In this document: piece by piece, positions 1-9,698 of the stretch
Layout: each line of letters opens with the position of its first letter
Position numbering within the stretch: the stretch's first letter is position 1
From: Streptomyces hyaluromycini
GTDB taxonomy: Bacteria; Actinomycetota; Actinomycetes; Streptomycetales; Streptomycetaceae
DNA length: 64,000 nucleotides
Assembly: GCF_002217755.1 (NCBI RefSeq)
Contig: NZ_BCFL01000017.1
Coordinates: 124,001-188,000, forward strand
Reading direction: 5' to 3'
Made by a program: the position numbers and the translations under genes
Notes under the pieces: generated by a model
The model's input: only the letters and a program-made list of their open reading frames with translations
Database searches by the model: none
Told to the model about the DNA's origin: nothing

Positions 1-3000
1 TCCGTGGTGGACGATGCCAACGGTGACCGGACCCCGGACATCGGCGCCCGGATCAATCTGCGGCGCGGGCCCGCGGATTCGTACAGCCTCATGTCACCGT
101 ACAAGGACCAGAACGACACCGAGAACCACACGCTGGGGGCGTTCTGGGTCACCTCGCAGGAGATTCCGCTGCACCAGGTCTTCGGAACGTACCTGCAGAG
201 CAGAGCACCGGAGAAGGGGGAGCCCGAGCACACCCTCTTCCTGTACGAGTCCGAGAACGAGTTCCTCGCGATGTCCGACGGCGTGGAGGCCGTGTTCCAC
301 GGAACGGACACGCCCCCCGTGCTGCAGGTGGCCCGAGAGGCGTCCGCTCCGCCCTCCGACGAGGCCGCACCCCGCGCCCCCGTGGCCGGTGGCAGCGGCC
401 TGCAGACGCACTCTCCGGACACCGTTCAGCAGGGAGACACCGGTACGGAGCACTCGTCCGTACCTGACATCCAGATCACGGACACGACGGCGCAGACGCC
501 CGCACCCGAGCCCGCGCCGGGGCACGAATCCTCGCGGGCGGTGGCCCCTGCCGTGGCACGGTCGCACTACGGAATGCCGGAGAAGAACTTCGACAGGTTC
601 AAGAGTCTGGCGCGGACGCACAATCTCGTGATCGACGTCCGGCCGACCAACACGGCTGCCCCGGAATGGCTCGATCAGGGGAAGCTGCCGAAGCCCAAGG
701 ACATCAAGGCGAAGTCCGTCAACGACCTGGACGTACTGCTGGGCGCCAAGGACGAACACCGCGGCCTGATCGGCTACTTCAAGCCGGTGCTGCCCGAGCG
801 CGGCAGCCTCGACGACGCGACCTGGACCAAGCTCCAGGCGCGGCACACCCAGCGCGACGAGGAGTTCAGGACGCTGGCGCCGGTCATGGAGCAACTCACC
901 GAAGAGGGCCGGTTCAAGGTCGAGGACGGCCTGGTGTTCGGCCGGGACGGCCAGGGGGAGTGGCGGGAGATCACCGGCGACCACGACGTGTTCGACATCA
1001 GCACGCCGGGCGGCACGCGGCTGCAGGGGGACCCCTACCAAGACGTCGTCAACACCATGATGGCCGGCGACATGGGCGTCATGCACGGCGCGCACATGGA
1101 CTGGGAGCCGGCCACGCCCTTCAGCAAGGGCATCTTCAGCAAGATCGTGGAGTCCCACCAGGAGGGCGGCGAACCCCTCCTCCGCTTCCGCCCCGGCCTC
1201 AACGACGCGGAACTCGTCCACGCCCCGGCCGAGTTCCGCTTCAGAGGCCCGGCCCCGGAGCCACGGCCGGTCCCGGCGGAACCACCGACCGACCGTCCCG
1301 AGCCACAGACCAACCACCCCGAACCACCGACCGGCCACCCCGAGTCACCGCTCCCGCCGACGGAGCCCATCACCCGGGCCGAGTCACCCATCCGGCAGCC
1401 CGAGCCACCCCTCACCGACACCGACTCACCGCTCCCCCACGCCGACGCCTCCCTTTCGCACCTCGACTCCCCCTTTCCGCACGCCGAATCCACCACCCGT
1501 CGGGCCGAGCCCCCGCCACCGCTCGCGCACACCGAATTCACCACCGCCGAGGCAGAACCGCCGACCTTCACCCGCGCCGACTCGCCCCTCACGCACGCAT
1601 CTCCCCTCCCCCGTGTCGAGTACCCCGTCCTCCCCTCGCCGGAGCCCGAGGCCGCGATCGCTGTGCGGCCCGGTGAGCCCGAGGTGCTACCCGTCGTCGA
1701 ACCTGTCGTGGACCCCGTCGTCAGACCCGTCGTGGACCCCGAGACGGTCACCGAGACGGTCGCCGGGCCGGTCACCGAGGATGCCGTCAAAGCCGCCGGG
1801 TCCGAGCCGATCGTCGTGGAGCCGGAGGGCGACCCCGCGACCCCCCGTCCGCCGGACGACGACCCCCACCGGGCCGGTGCCCCCGAGACCGTGGACCACA
1901 CCGCGCCGTCCCCTGAGCCCCCCGAGCCGCCCGGCCCGCCCGCCCGGCTCGGCGACCGGCACCAGCGGTCGCTGGCCGGCATCCGGATCACCGACGCCCC
2001 CGGCCCCGAGGACCTGCGCGCCCAGGTCCTGGCGACGCTGCCCGCCGCGCACCGAACCGACCGCCAGGTCGTCCAGAAGCTCGACGCGGAGTTCGACCCG
2101 GCCAACTTCCGGACCCGGCACGAGCAGATGGTCAACGGCGGCTGGCGCTTCCAGATCCGGGTGGCCGGCGCCCTGCACGACGTGACGCTCACGGCCCGCC
2201 CCGGCCGCTGGCACCTGCGCGCGGACCAGGCGACGGCCGAGGAGAGGAACGGCAAGAGCTTCGACCGGTCCGCCGAGGCCAAGCGCGCGGCCGAGCCGAA
2301 GAAGACCTCGCTCACCGCCTCGGAGGCGGGCCTGGACCTGGCCCCGACCGTGATCCTCCCGGACGGCTCCCGGGGCGACCGGCTGGCCCTGATCACCCCC
2401 TCCGTCAAGGCGGGCGGCGCCACGCACGCGACCGACACCTCGGTGAAGACGGGTGCCGAGACGGGCACGAAGACCTCGCTCACCGGCCCCACCGCCACCT
2501 ACGTCTCCCGCTTCCGCTACGAGGCGACCGTCACCGGCCCCGACGGCCGCCCGCTCCCCCGGCCCGCCGGTGCCCCCGTCGCCGCCGACGTGACCGCGGA
2601 GATCACCCGCCCGGAGCCGGCCCCGGCGGACGGCCGCGCCACCGAGTGGAATGGCTGGGAGAGCGACCGCCCCGACCGCGCGGAGGGCCGTCCGCTCGAC
2701 GTCACCGGCCTGGGCGCGCTGCGCGAGGACGTCTTCCGGCATCTCCCGGGCGAGGCCCGCCCCGACGGCACCGCGCACAACGACATCCTGGAGTTCCTGT
2801 CCCCGAAGAACGTCGTGGACGGCTTCGAGCACGCGGCCGGCTGGGGCCTGACCTCCAAGCGGCTCGACCTCACCGGCGGCGGCCACGCCTGGCTCCGGCT
2901 CACCCTGGAGCCCGAGGCATCGGTGCGGGAGGGCACGGTCGCCGACAAGGACACCGTCACCAGCAAGGAGACCGGCGAGCACGCCTCGGGCCGTACCGAC

Positions 3001-6000
3001 ACCTCCGGCTGGGGCCTCGGCCTGAACGGCGGCGGCGCGCGGCGGTTGTGGCAGAGCGGTACGACGAAGGAGTCGAGCTGGCTGACGGTCACCGGCGGCT
3101 ACTCCTACGCGTACAGCCAGGCCCACCAGGAGAAGGGCAAGCAGACCTTCTCGCTGGAGCGGAGCCTGGAGCACAAGGGCACCGGCGACCTGGTCAGGAC
3201 GGGCGTACGGTTCCGGCTGGAGGTGCTGCGCGAGCGGCTGGCCCCGGGCGCGGACGGCCTGCACGCGGTCCGCGCGGAACCCGACCCCGCGCGCGGCGAG
3301 GCCCCGCGCGACGAGGAGAACCCGCCCGCCGTACGCACCGGCGATGTCATCCGCGTCCGCCACCAGCCGGCCGCACCCCCCGCCGACACCCCGGCCCCCA
3401 CCCCCGACGCATCCGGCGTCCCCGGCACCCACGCTCCCGCCCCGGCCGCCGACGCATCCGGCGTCCCCGGCACCCACGCTCCCGCCCCGGCCGCCGACGC
3501 CCCCGTCAGCCTCCGTGAGCCCCTGACCGCCCAGCGCACCGCCTTCGTCGACGTGCCCGGCTCCCGGGAGCTGGAGCGGCACATCACCGAGCGGCTGCGC
3601 GAGCTGGCCCCCGGTATCCTGCCGCCGCCCGACGGCGGGGCGGGCCGGGTCACCCCGCAGGCCATGGAGAACCAGCGCCTGCTGCGTGAACGCGTCTCCC
3701 GGTCCGGGCTGCGCGCCGACGGCGGACGGCTCCTCGACGGCACCTTCCGGATCACCCTGGACGCGTCCCACCTGCCGGGGCTGCCGGGTCGTACGTACGA
3801 GGTGGTGGTCCGCGCCGACACCGGGGCGGGCCGCCACGACGGGGCGGCGGCGGGAACCGCGAAGGACACGGTGGCCCGGGGCCACGCCGCCGACAAGGGG
3901 GTGACCCGGGGCAGCAAGCACACCCTCGGTGTCAGCGGGAACGTGCGCAGGGCGCTGAACCCGCCGGACAGCGTACGGGCGTTCGGGAACGCCGGTGTCG
4001 ACGGCTCGTACGGCCCGTCCCGGCAGACCGTGGCGTCCAGCGAGACGCAGGCCAAGCGCACGTTCCAGCACAAGGGGCCGGCGGACGCGTTCAGTTACCC
4101 GGTGGCGTACCGGGTCCTGGTCGCCCCGCACCGGGAGGGCGACACGCCGAGCACCCTGCCCGCCGAGCGCCCTGCCGACGGCCAGGGCCCGGACACGGTG
4201 CGCGACGTGGCCACCGCGGCCGACGACCGGCTGCGGGTCGAGGTGCGCCGCCCGGAGCTGTCCGCCACCGCGCCCCGGTACCTGCGGCCCACCCGGCTGC
4301 CCCAGCTGCACGCCGTCACGCGGGTCGCCGACGAGGCCGGGTTCCAGCGCCAGGCGCGGACCGCGCTGGAGCAGGCGTACCAGACCCGTAGGCCGGGCGA
4401 CGCCGAAGCGTCACCCGTGCCCCGGCTGGAGGAGGCCGTGGAGGCGCTGGCCGGCCACGCCCAGCTGCCCGGTCTGGTCTCCGCCTCGCACTCCGGCTGG
4501 GCCAACACGCTCGACCGGCACGTCGGCGACGGCCGGGCCCCCGACACCGTGGGCCTGTCGGTGCGCACCCGGCTGATCGACCTGACGTACCAGGAGACGC
4601 TGTCCGGGGACAGCACCCTCGACCTGGAGCTGAAGGCGAGCGGGGCCACCGCCCTCGCCGACCAGACGTCGTTGTCCCTCAAGGGCAACATCGGCCCGGA
4701 CTTCGGCCGGTTCCCGGAGACCGCGACCGGTGCGCTGACCACCACGTTCCAGGTGCGCGGCGGCGGCAAGCTCAAGGCCGGCGGCCAGTGGGACGACGTC
4801 GGCACCTTCAAACAGCAGACCAGCACCACCCGCAAGGTCAGCCACACCGGTACCTGGCACGTCTACCGGGCCACGGCCGAGCTGAGCGTCGCCGGCCGCC
4901 TCACCGAGGCGTCCGGCACCTCGCACGTGGGCCGCCCGGTCCGCCGCGACCACGAGATCCACGTCCTCCTCTCCGACGAGGACGTGACCCGCCTGCACAC
5001 CGCGACCACCACCCCCATGCCCGCCGCCCCGTCCCCCGCGCCCCCGGAACTCCGCGCCACCCTCCTGGACCAGGGCGTCTCGGGCGGTGCCCTGGTGGAA
5101 CTCCCGGACACCGACCCCGTGCTCCGCGAGATCGACCAGCAGTTGCGCGGACCGGGCGAGGAGGCCGTCCCGGTGGCCGCCCTCCCCTTCGCCGACACCT
5201 ACGCGCCGGACGCCCTCGCCGCCCGCTACGACGAACTCGTCGGCCCCGGCGTCCTGGACCGGCACGTCGAGGTGACGCGCGCCGGACATGTCGTCACCGA
5301 GGTGCTGGTGCGCGGGATCACCGACGGCTGGCGCGACGACGGCTCCCGCTCCGACCGCCCCCTCACCCGTGACGTCACCGCCGCGCACACGGTCAAGGGC
5401 AAGGCCGGCGCCAAGGGCACGCTCGGTGTCGACGGCAACCTGCGGGCCTCCGTGCGCCCCCCGGTGCCCCACTTCAACTCGGCCTCCGCCACCCCGTCCG
5501 GCGCGCTGGAGGGCGGCCGGGGCAGCAGCGCCGAGTCCGGCGTGACCACCACCGTCGGCCACAAGACGTCCGGATACGGCGACACGAACGCCCGGTTCAC
5601 CACGGACCTGCGGTACGAGGTGACGGTCACCCGGCGCACCGAGACCGGCCGCTTCGTGCACCTGCCGAAGGAGCCGGAGGCGGTGGGCCCGCACCGGGTC
5701 ACGGCGTGGGTGCCGGAGTCCCTCACCCAGGACGCGGCCGCCGCACCCCACCCCGGCGCCCCGCACGCCCCCGACGATCCGGCCGCCCCGCCGGCCGGCC
5801 GGCCGTTCGACGTCGAGCTCGGCCGCCTCCGCGACCCCGCCCGGTACGCCGCCTGGCAGAACGCCCTGCGCGGGGCGCACGACCTGGTCGGCTTCGACAA
5901 CACCAAGGCCCTGCACGACACCGCCGTGCAGGTCCAGGCGACCCCGCGCCCCTGGGGCGACGGCGTACTGGGCCAGACCGGCGCCTACTACTCCTGGGCC

Positions 6001-7164
6001 CTCGCCCAGAGCGCCGGCGCGGCCCACTGGGCGGCCCACACCGTGCTCCCCCCGCACCTGACCGCCACGGTCTCCCGTTTCCTGGCCACCTTCACCGCCG
6101 ACCCCCGGCTCGGCCCCGGCCACGACCTGAGCCAGGAACAACGCCTCACGCTGGAGGAGCAGTTCGCGATCCGCCAGATGTTCTCCGGCCAGTCGCTCCC
6201 CGCCCTCTTCCACGAACTCGGCAACTCGGCCGCCCCCTACCGGGTGCCGGGCACCTCGCTCGCCGTGTCCATGGAGGCCGTCGGCCCCGCCGAGGAGCTG
6301 ACCCGCCGTGAGGCCGCCGACGACGAGCTCTCCGTCGCCGTCAAGGACGAGTCGGCCACGGCCGCCACCAACTCCTACAACTGGACCGTCTCCCCCGCCG
6401 ACCTCGCGGTCCTCACCGAGGACCCGGTCCTCTCCGTCCCTCTTTCCAGCACCCGCCTCACCCGCGACCAGACCTACGACTCCGCCCGCCCCGTCACCCG
6501 CGCCCCCGGCACCCCGCACCGCCCCACGCCCGACGCGTCCCTGCCGCACGCCCGGCCCGCCACCGAACCCGGCAAGGCCAAGCTCACGGGCCCCACATCC
6601 CTGATGCGCCAGCCCGTCCGCATCACCCTCCACCCCCACGACGACACCGGCCCCTACGGCACCCCCCGCACCCTGACCGGCCACGTCTTCCACTGGACCG
6701 CGTCCCCTGAAGCCCCTCCGCGCCCGGTCTCACCCGCACCCCCACCCGCCCCGGCGCTCACCCACGACATCACCTTCACCACCGAGGACACCCCCACCCT
6801 CGACCCCGCCCAGACCGCCCACCTCGACGCGCTGGCCGGCGGCGTCGCGCGGAACGCCGTACAGCGCACCGAAACCGGAGACGGACTGCCCACCGTCCAG
6901 ATCACCGGTCACGCCACCGTGTCCCTCTCCGGCCGGCCCCACTTCGGCAGGTCGATCCAACTCGCCACCGAACGCGCCGCACACATCCGCGAGTCCTTCA
7001 TCCACCGCCTGGACACCCACCTGCACGACCTCGGCTCCCCCCTCACCTCCGAGGCGTTCACCATCACCGCCGAGCCCCACGTCCCGGACCCCGCCCAGGA
7101 CACCCAGGACTCCCCCCACGGCGCGGTCATCACGATCACCCACCCCCCGCACCCCGCTCGGTAG
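1..7164 (+). CDS. Giant toxin-like protein with adenylyl cyclase toxin domain (5' end outside window)
   Basis: The frame is open from base 1 (2386 codons from a GTG at 4), so the true start is probably upstream. Residues about 191-415 resemble the adenylyl cyclase domain of anthrax edema factor and ExoY as found in bacterial polymorphic toxins: DVRPTN near 211, FKP at 259-261, the likely metal-binding pair in GDHDVFD (D326, D328), and HGAHMDW (361-367). A long Pro/Glu/Thr-rich linker follows (about 418-660). Then come several beta-rich modules of about 250-350 residues with alternating Gly/Thr/Ser stretches. The last 130 residues look OmpA-like (ITGHA near 2300, then a helix rich in Arg and Ala). 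No signal peptide is visible because the N terminus is missing. No small immunity gene follows; the next gene is convergent. Inference: an exported multidomain effector. The cyclase call is from remembered motifs, and the repeat modules are unassigned. Confidence 0.6.
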   Translation, partial: SVVDDANGDRTPDIGARINLRRGPADSYSLMSPYKDQNDTENHTLGAFWVTSQEIPLHQVFGTYLQSRAPEKGEPEHTLFLYESENEFLAMSDGVEAVFHGTDTPPVLQVAREASAPPSDEAAPRAPVAGGSGLQTHSPDTVQQGDTGTEHSSVPDIQITDTTAQTPAPEPAPGHESSRAVAPAVARSHYGMPEKNFDRFKSLARTHNLVIDVRPTNTAAPEWLDQGKLPKPKDIKAKSVNDLDVLLGAKDEHRGLIGYFKPVLPERGSLDDATWTKLQARHTQRDEEFRTLAPVMEQLTEEGRFKVEDGLVFGRDGQGEWREITGDHDVFDISTPGGTRLQGDPYQDVVNTMMAGDMGVMHGAHMDWEPATPFSKGIFSKIVESHQEGGEPLLRFRPGLNDAELVHAPAEFRFRGPAPEPRPVPAEPPTDRPEPQTNHPEPPTGHPESPLPPTEPITRAESPIRQPEPPLTDTDSPLPHADASLSHLDSPFPHAESTTRRAEPPPPLAHTEFTTAEAEPPTFTRADSPLTHASPLPRVEYPVLPSPEPEAAIAVRPGEPEVLPVVEPVVDPVVRPVVDPETVTETVAGPVTEDAVKAAGSEPIVVEPEGDPATPRPPDDDPHRAGAPETVDHTAPSPEPPEPPGPPARLGDRHQRSLAGIRITDAPGPEDLRAQVLATLPAAHRTDRQVVQKLDAEFDPANFRTRHEQMVNGGWRFQIRVAGALHDVTLTARPGRWHLRADQATAEERNGKSFDRSAEAKRAAEPKKTSLTASEAGLDLAPTVILPDGSRGDRLALITPSVKAGGATHATDTSVKTGAETGTKTSLTGPTATYVSRFRYEATVTGPDGRPLPRPAGAPVAADVTAEITRPEPAPADGRATEWNGWESDRPDRAEGRPLDVTGLGALREDVFRHLPGEARPDGTAHNDILEFLSPKNVVDGFEHAAGWGLTSKRLDLTGGGHAWLRLTLEPEASVREGTVADKDTVTSKETGEHASGRTDTSGWGLGLNGGGARRLWQSGTTKESSWLTVTGGYSYAYSQAHQEKGKQTFSLERSLEHKGTGDLVRTGVRFRLEVLRERLAPGADGLHAVRAEPDPARGEAPRDEENPPAVRTGDVIRVRHQPAAPPADTPAPTPDASGVPGTHAPAPAADASGVPGTHAPAPAADAPVSLREPLTAQRTAFVDVPGSRELERHITERLRELAPGILPPPDGGAGRVTPQAMENQRLLRERVSRSGLRADGGRLLDGTFRITLDASHLPGLPGRTYEVVVRADTGAGRHDGAAAGTAKDTVARGHAADKGVTRGSKHTLGVSGNVRRALNPPDSVRAFGNAGVDGSYGPSRQTVASSETQAKRTFQHKGPADAFSYPVAYRVLVAPHREGDTPSTLPAERPADGQGPDTVRDVATAADDRLRVEVRRPELSATAPRYLRPTRLPQLHAVTRVADEAGFQRQARTALEQAYQTRRPGDAEASPVPRLEEAVEALAGHAQLPGLVSASHSGWANTLDRHVGDGRAPDTVGLSVRTRLIDLTYQETLSGDSTLDLELKASGATALADQTSLSLKGNIGPDFGRFPETATGALTTTFQVRGGGKLKAGGQWDDVGTFKQQTSTTRKVSHTGTWHVYRATAELSVAGRLTEASGTSHVGRPVRRDHEIHVLLSDEDVTRLHTATTTPMPAAPSPAPPELRATLLDQGVSGGALVELPDTDPVLREIDQQLRGPGEEAVPVAALPFADTYAPDALAARYDELVGPGVLDRHVEVTRAGHVVTEVLVRGITDGWRDDGSRSDRPLTRDVTAAHTVKGKAGAKGTLGVDGNLRASVRPPVPHFNSASATPSGALEGGRGSSAESGVTTTVGHKTSGYGDTNARFTTDLRYEVTVTRRTETGRFVHLPKEPEAVGPHRVTAWVPESLTQDAAAAPHPGAPHAPDDPAAPPAGRPFDVELGRLRDPARYAAWQNALRGAHDLVGFDNTKALHDTAVQVQATPRPWGDGVLGQTGAYYSWALAQSAGAAHWAAHTVLPPHLTATVSRFLATFTADPRLGPGHDLSQEQRLTLEEQFAIRQMFSGQSLPALFHELGNSAAPYRVPGTSLAVSMEAVGPAEELTRREAADDELSVAVKDESATAATNSYNWTVSPADLAVLTEDPVLSVPLSSTRLTRDQTYDSARPVTRAPGTPHRPTPDASLPHARPATEPGKAKLTGPTSLMRQPVRITLHPHDDTGPYGTPRTLTGHVFHWTASPEAPPRPVSPAPPPAPALTHDITFTTEDTPTLDPAQTAHLDALAGGVARNAVQRTETGDGLPTVQITGHATVSLSGRPHFGRSIQLATERAAHIRESFIHRLDTHLHDLGSPLTSEAFTITAEPHVPDPAQDTQDSPHGAVITITHPPHPAR

Positions 7165-7187
7165 CGTCCCCGGCGGCCGACCGCGCG

Positions 7188-7892
7188 TCAGGCGCCGAGG
7201 CTCAGGCCGCCGTCGACGTGGATCTCCGCTCCTGTGACGTAGCGGGATCTGTCGTCGGCGAGCCAGAGCACGGCGTCGGCGATCTCCTCCGGTTCCGCCG
7301 GACGCCTGAGGAGGGTCCGGTCCAGGAGCTGGCGGCGCATGTCCTCAGGCATGTCCGCCATCATCTCGGTGCGGACCAGGCCGGGCGTCACGAGGTTCGC
7401 CGTGATGCCGTAACCGGCGTACTCCCGGGCGATGCTGCGGGCGAGGCCGACCAGGCCGGCCTTGGACGCGGAGTAGTTGGCGGCACCGCGCCGGCCCCCG
7501 GTGCCGAGCACCGAGGAGATGAAGATCATCCGGCCGTTCCGGAGCCTGACCATGCCGCGGCTGGCTCGCTTGGCGACGCGATAGGCCCCGGTGAGGTTGG
7601 TGTCCAGGACACGGCCGAACTGGTCCTCGGCCATGGCGGCCAGCGGCGCGGAGTCCGTGATCCCGGCGTTCGAGACGAGGATCTCCACGGGCCCGTGCGC
7701 CGACTCCGCGGCCGTGAAGGCGGCGTCGACCTGCTCGGTGCTCGTGACGTCGCACCGCAGGTCGAGGGCGCCCGGCAGCTCGTCGCCGCCTCGGTGCGCG
7801 ACGGCGACGCGGTCGCCCGCCTTGAGGAAGGCTTCCGTGATGGCGCGGCCGATACCGCGGTTGCCACCGGTGATCAGGACGGAGCGGTTCAT
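7188..7892 (-). CDS. Short-chain dehydrogenase, FabG-like 3-ketoacyl-ACP reductase
   Basis: A 234-residue SDR. The NADPH-binding TGGNRGIG motif is at residues 8-15, NAG at 75-77, and the catalytic Ser127, Tyr140 and Lys144 (YSASK) are all present. It ends in the usual TGAEIHVDGG segment. Length and motifs fit FabG-type reductases that act on 3-oxoacyl thioesters. I chose the ATG at 7892 because an AAAGGGG ribosome site precedes it; a longer frame to 7943 has none. It is the last gene of the KS/ACP/HCS operon, 19 bp after the enoyl reductase, and probably reduces a beta-keto group on the ACP-bound intermediate. A stand-alone alcohol dehydrogenase role is possible. Confidence 0.85.
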   Translation of the reverse strand: MNRSVLITGGNRGIGRAITEAFLKAGDRVAVAHRGGDELPGALDLRCDVTSTEQVDAAFTAAESAHGPVEILVSNAGITDSAPLAAMAEDQFGRVLDTNLTGAYRVAKRASRGMVRLRNGRMIFISSVLGTGGRRGAANYSASKAGLVGLARSIAREYAGYGITANLVTPGLVRTEMMADMPEDMRRQLLDRTLLRRPAEPEEIADAVLWLADDRSRYVTGAEIHVDGGLSLGA

Positions 7893-7911
7893 ACGAGACC
7901 CCTTTCGCGGG

Positions 7912-8916
7912 TCACCAGTGGAAGGCGATCTTGCCGACCACATCGCCGTCCAGGAGCCGTTCGAAGCCCTTGCGGGCGTCGGCGAAGGGGAGTTCGTCGG
8001 CGATGTCCGGACGCAGGCCGTGCCGGGTCATGAGGGCCAGGAGCCGGCGGAGTTCGTCGAGGGTGCCGGAGGTGGAGCCGACGATCCTGAGTTCGTTCCA
8101 GAAGATCCGGTTCAGGTGAGCGATCGGGTCGGCGCCCGAGGTGGCGCCGGTGACGACGATCGTGCCTCCGGGGCGGACCGAGCGCAGGGAGTGGGACCAG
8201 GTGGCGCGTCCGACGCTCTCCATGACCGCGTCCACGGGCTCGGGCAGCGGCCTGCCGCAGGGGAACGCGGCGTGCGCGCCGAGCCGTTCGGCCGCGGCGC
8301 GCTTCTCGGCGCTGCGGCTGGTGACCCAGACGCGGAATCCGGCCGTGCGGGCGAGCCGGATCAGCGCGGTGGACACACCGCCGCCGGCTCCCTGGATCAG
8401 GACCGTGTCTCCCGGGGCGAGGCCGGACTTGGTGAAGAGCATGCGGTACGCGGTCAGCCAGGTACCGGTGACACAGGCGGCCTCGGCATGGGTGAACCCG
8501 TCCGGTTTGGGGGCGAGGACATGGCGCGGAACGGCGACGCGTTCGGCGAACGTACCGGGGGTTCCCTCGCTGAGGAGGGTGTGGGCGGGGTCGCGGACGG
8601 GTTCGTGGCTCCAGTGGGGTGCGGCGATGATGGTGCCGACGATGACCTCGTTGCCCTCTTCGTCGATGCCGCTGGCTTCGCCGCCGAGGATCATCGGGTA
8701 GCGGTCGGCGGGCAGTCCGGCGCCCCGCAGCGTCCACAGGTCGTGGTGGTTCAGGCCGGCGGCCTTGACGGTGACGACGGTCCAGGTGTCGTCGGGGGCG
8801 GTGGCCGCCGGGCGCTCCCCGAAGCGCAGGGTGCCCAACGGGTCGTCGGACGAGGGGTGTTGGGCGTATACCGCGAGCATGGTCTGCCTCCGGAAGGTGG
8901 TCGGAGCGACGGTCAC
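7912..8916 (-). CDS. Medium-chain reductase (quinone oxidoreductase/enoyl reductase type)
   Basis: A 334-residue MDR protein with a GroES-like N-terminal half and a Rossmann half (IQGAGGGVS near 160, then a basic NADPH-type loop). The catalytic zinc ligands of classical alcohol dehydrogenases are not evident, so quinone oxidoreductase or trans-acting enoyl reductase fits better. Its ATG overlaps the stop of the ECH2-like gene by 4 bp, so the two are probably translationally coupled; a second ATG at 8880 is possible. The place directly after ECH2 suggests that it reduces the alpha,beta-unsaturated product (3-methylcrotonyl type) to a saturated branched acyl-ACP. AibC of the myxobacterial alternative isovaleryl-CoA route is a functional parallel, recalled and not aligned. 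Confidence 0.75.
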   Translation of the reverse strand: MTVAPTTFRRQTMLAVYAQHPSSDDPLGTLRFGERPAATAPDDTWTVVTVKAAGLNHHDLWTLRGAGLPADRYPMILGGEASGIDEEGNEVIVGTIIAAPHWSHEPVRDPAHTLLSEGTPGTFAERVAVPRHVLAPKPDGFTHAEAACVTGTWLTAYRMLFTKSGLAPGDTVLIQGAGGGVSTALIRLARTAGFRVWVTSRSAEKRAAAERLGAHAAFPCGRPLPEPVDAVMESVGRATWSHSLRSVRPGGTIVVTGATSGADPIAHLNRIFWNELRIVGSTSGTLDELRRLLALMTRHGLRPDIADELPFADARKGFERLLDGDVVGKIAFHW

Positions 8917-9698
8917 AGCGGGCTCCCCGCTTCGGACTGCCGGGACTGGGTGGGCGGGTAGAGCGTGCCGATACGGCGCCGGGTCTCCGGGTCGTCCAAG
9001 GTGGCTGTGTGGCGGGGAAGCTCACGCTCCAGGGCTGCCAGCGCCAGGTCCCGCGCCGGTTCGGCGAGTTCCTGCTTGAGCAACTGGAGTGTCGTACGGG
9101 GCGCTTGGGCGATCCGTCGGGCGAGGGCGGCTGCGCGGGCGGGGACCTTGTCGTGCGCGACGATGTTCACCGCGGCGCCGCGGGCGGCGAGTTCACGGCC
9201 GCGGTAGGGACGGCCGGTGTAGAGCAACTCGGTGCCCAGCGCCTGTCCGAGGACCGCGGGGAGCACATGGGTGGCGCCCAGACAGGGGGTGAAGCCGTAG
9301 GTGAGGAAGTTGGCGGAGTAGCTGGAGCGATCGCTGAGGACCACCGCGTCCGCGTAGAGCGCCAGCAGCAGTCCGCCCCCGATCGCATGACCCTGCACCG
9401 CCGCGACGACGGGCAGCGGACAGTCGGCGGCGGCCCGTACGAAGTCCCAGCCGTGCGGGGTGCGGGCCTCGCCTTCGGCGGTCAGGTCCTCGCGCGTGCC
9501 GCCGGCGCAGAAGACGTCCGGCAGCCCGCTCAGTACGATCACGCGGGTACCGGGATCCGCTGCCGCCTCCGCCAGAGCCGCGGGCAGGGCGGCGCGCGCG
9601 GCGGGTGTGATGCGGTTGCCGTGGGCGGCGTCGTCGAGGGTCACATGGGCCAGGGGTGCTTCCAGGCGGATCGTCACGGGGCCGACCGTGCGTGTCAT
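8913..9698 (-). CDS. Crotonase-fold enzyme, ECH2-type decarboxylase of a beta-branching cassette
   Basis: A 261-residue enoyl-CoA hydratase superfamily protein. The first oxyanion-hole region is FCAGG (about residue 63) and the second is GHAIGGG (about 103-109). In cassettes such as pksGHI the second crotonase removes CO2 from the 3-methylglutaconyl group to leave a beta-methyl branch. The assignment as ECH2 rests on the order HCS-ECH1-ECH2 and on divergence from ECH1. It overlaps the upstream gene by 4 bp (ATGA at 9695-9698) and the downstream gene by 4 bp. It could instead be an ordinary hydratase/isomerase. Confidence 0.7.
   Translation of the reverse strand: MTRTVGPVTIRLEAPLAHVTLDDAAHGNRITPAARAALPAALAEAAADPGTRVIVLSGLPDVFCAGGTREDLTAEGEARTPHGWDFVRAAADCPLPVVAAVQGHAIGGGLLLALYADAVVLSDRSSYSANFLTYGFTPCLGATHVLPAVLGQALGTELLYTGRPYRGRELAARGAAVNIVAHDKVPARAAALARRIAQAPRTTLQLLKQELAEPARDLALAALERELPRHTATLDDPETRRRIGTLYPPTQSRQSEAGSPL

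Noticed and set aside
1255..1960. CRISPR-like or regular repeat array in the Pro-rich part of the giant gene
   Set aside because: Units vary in length and sequence and keep reading frame; it is a coding low-complexity linker, not a spacer-repeat array.
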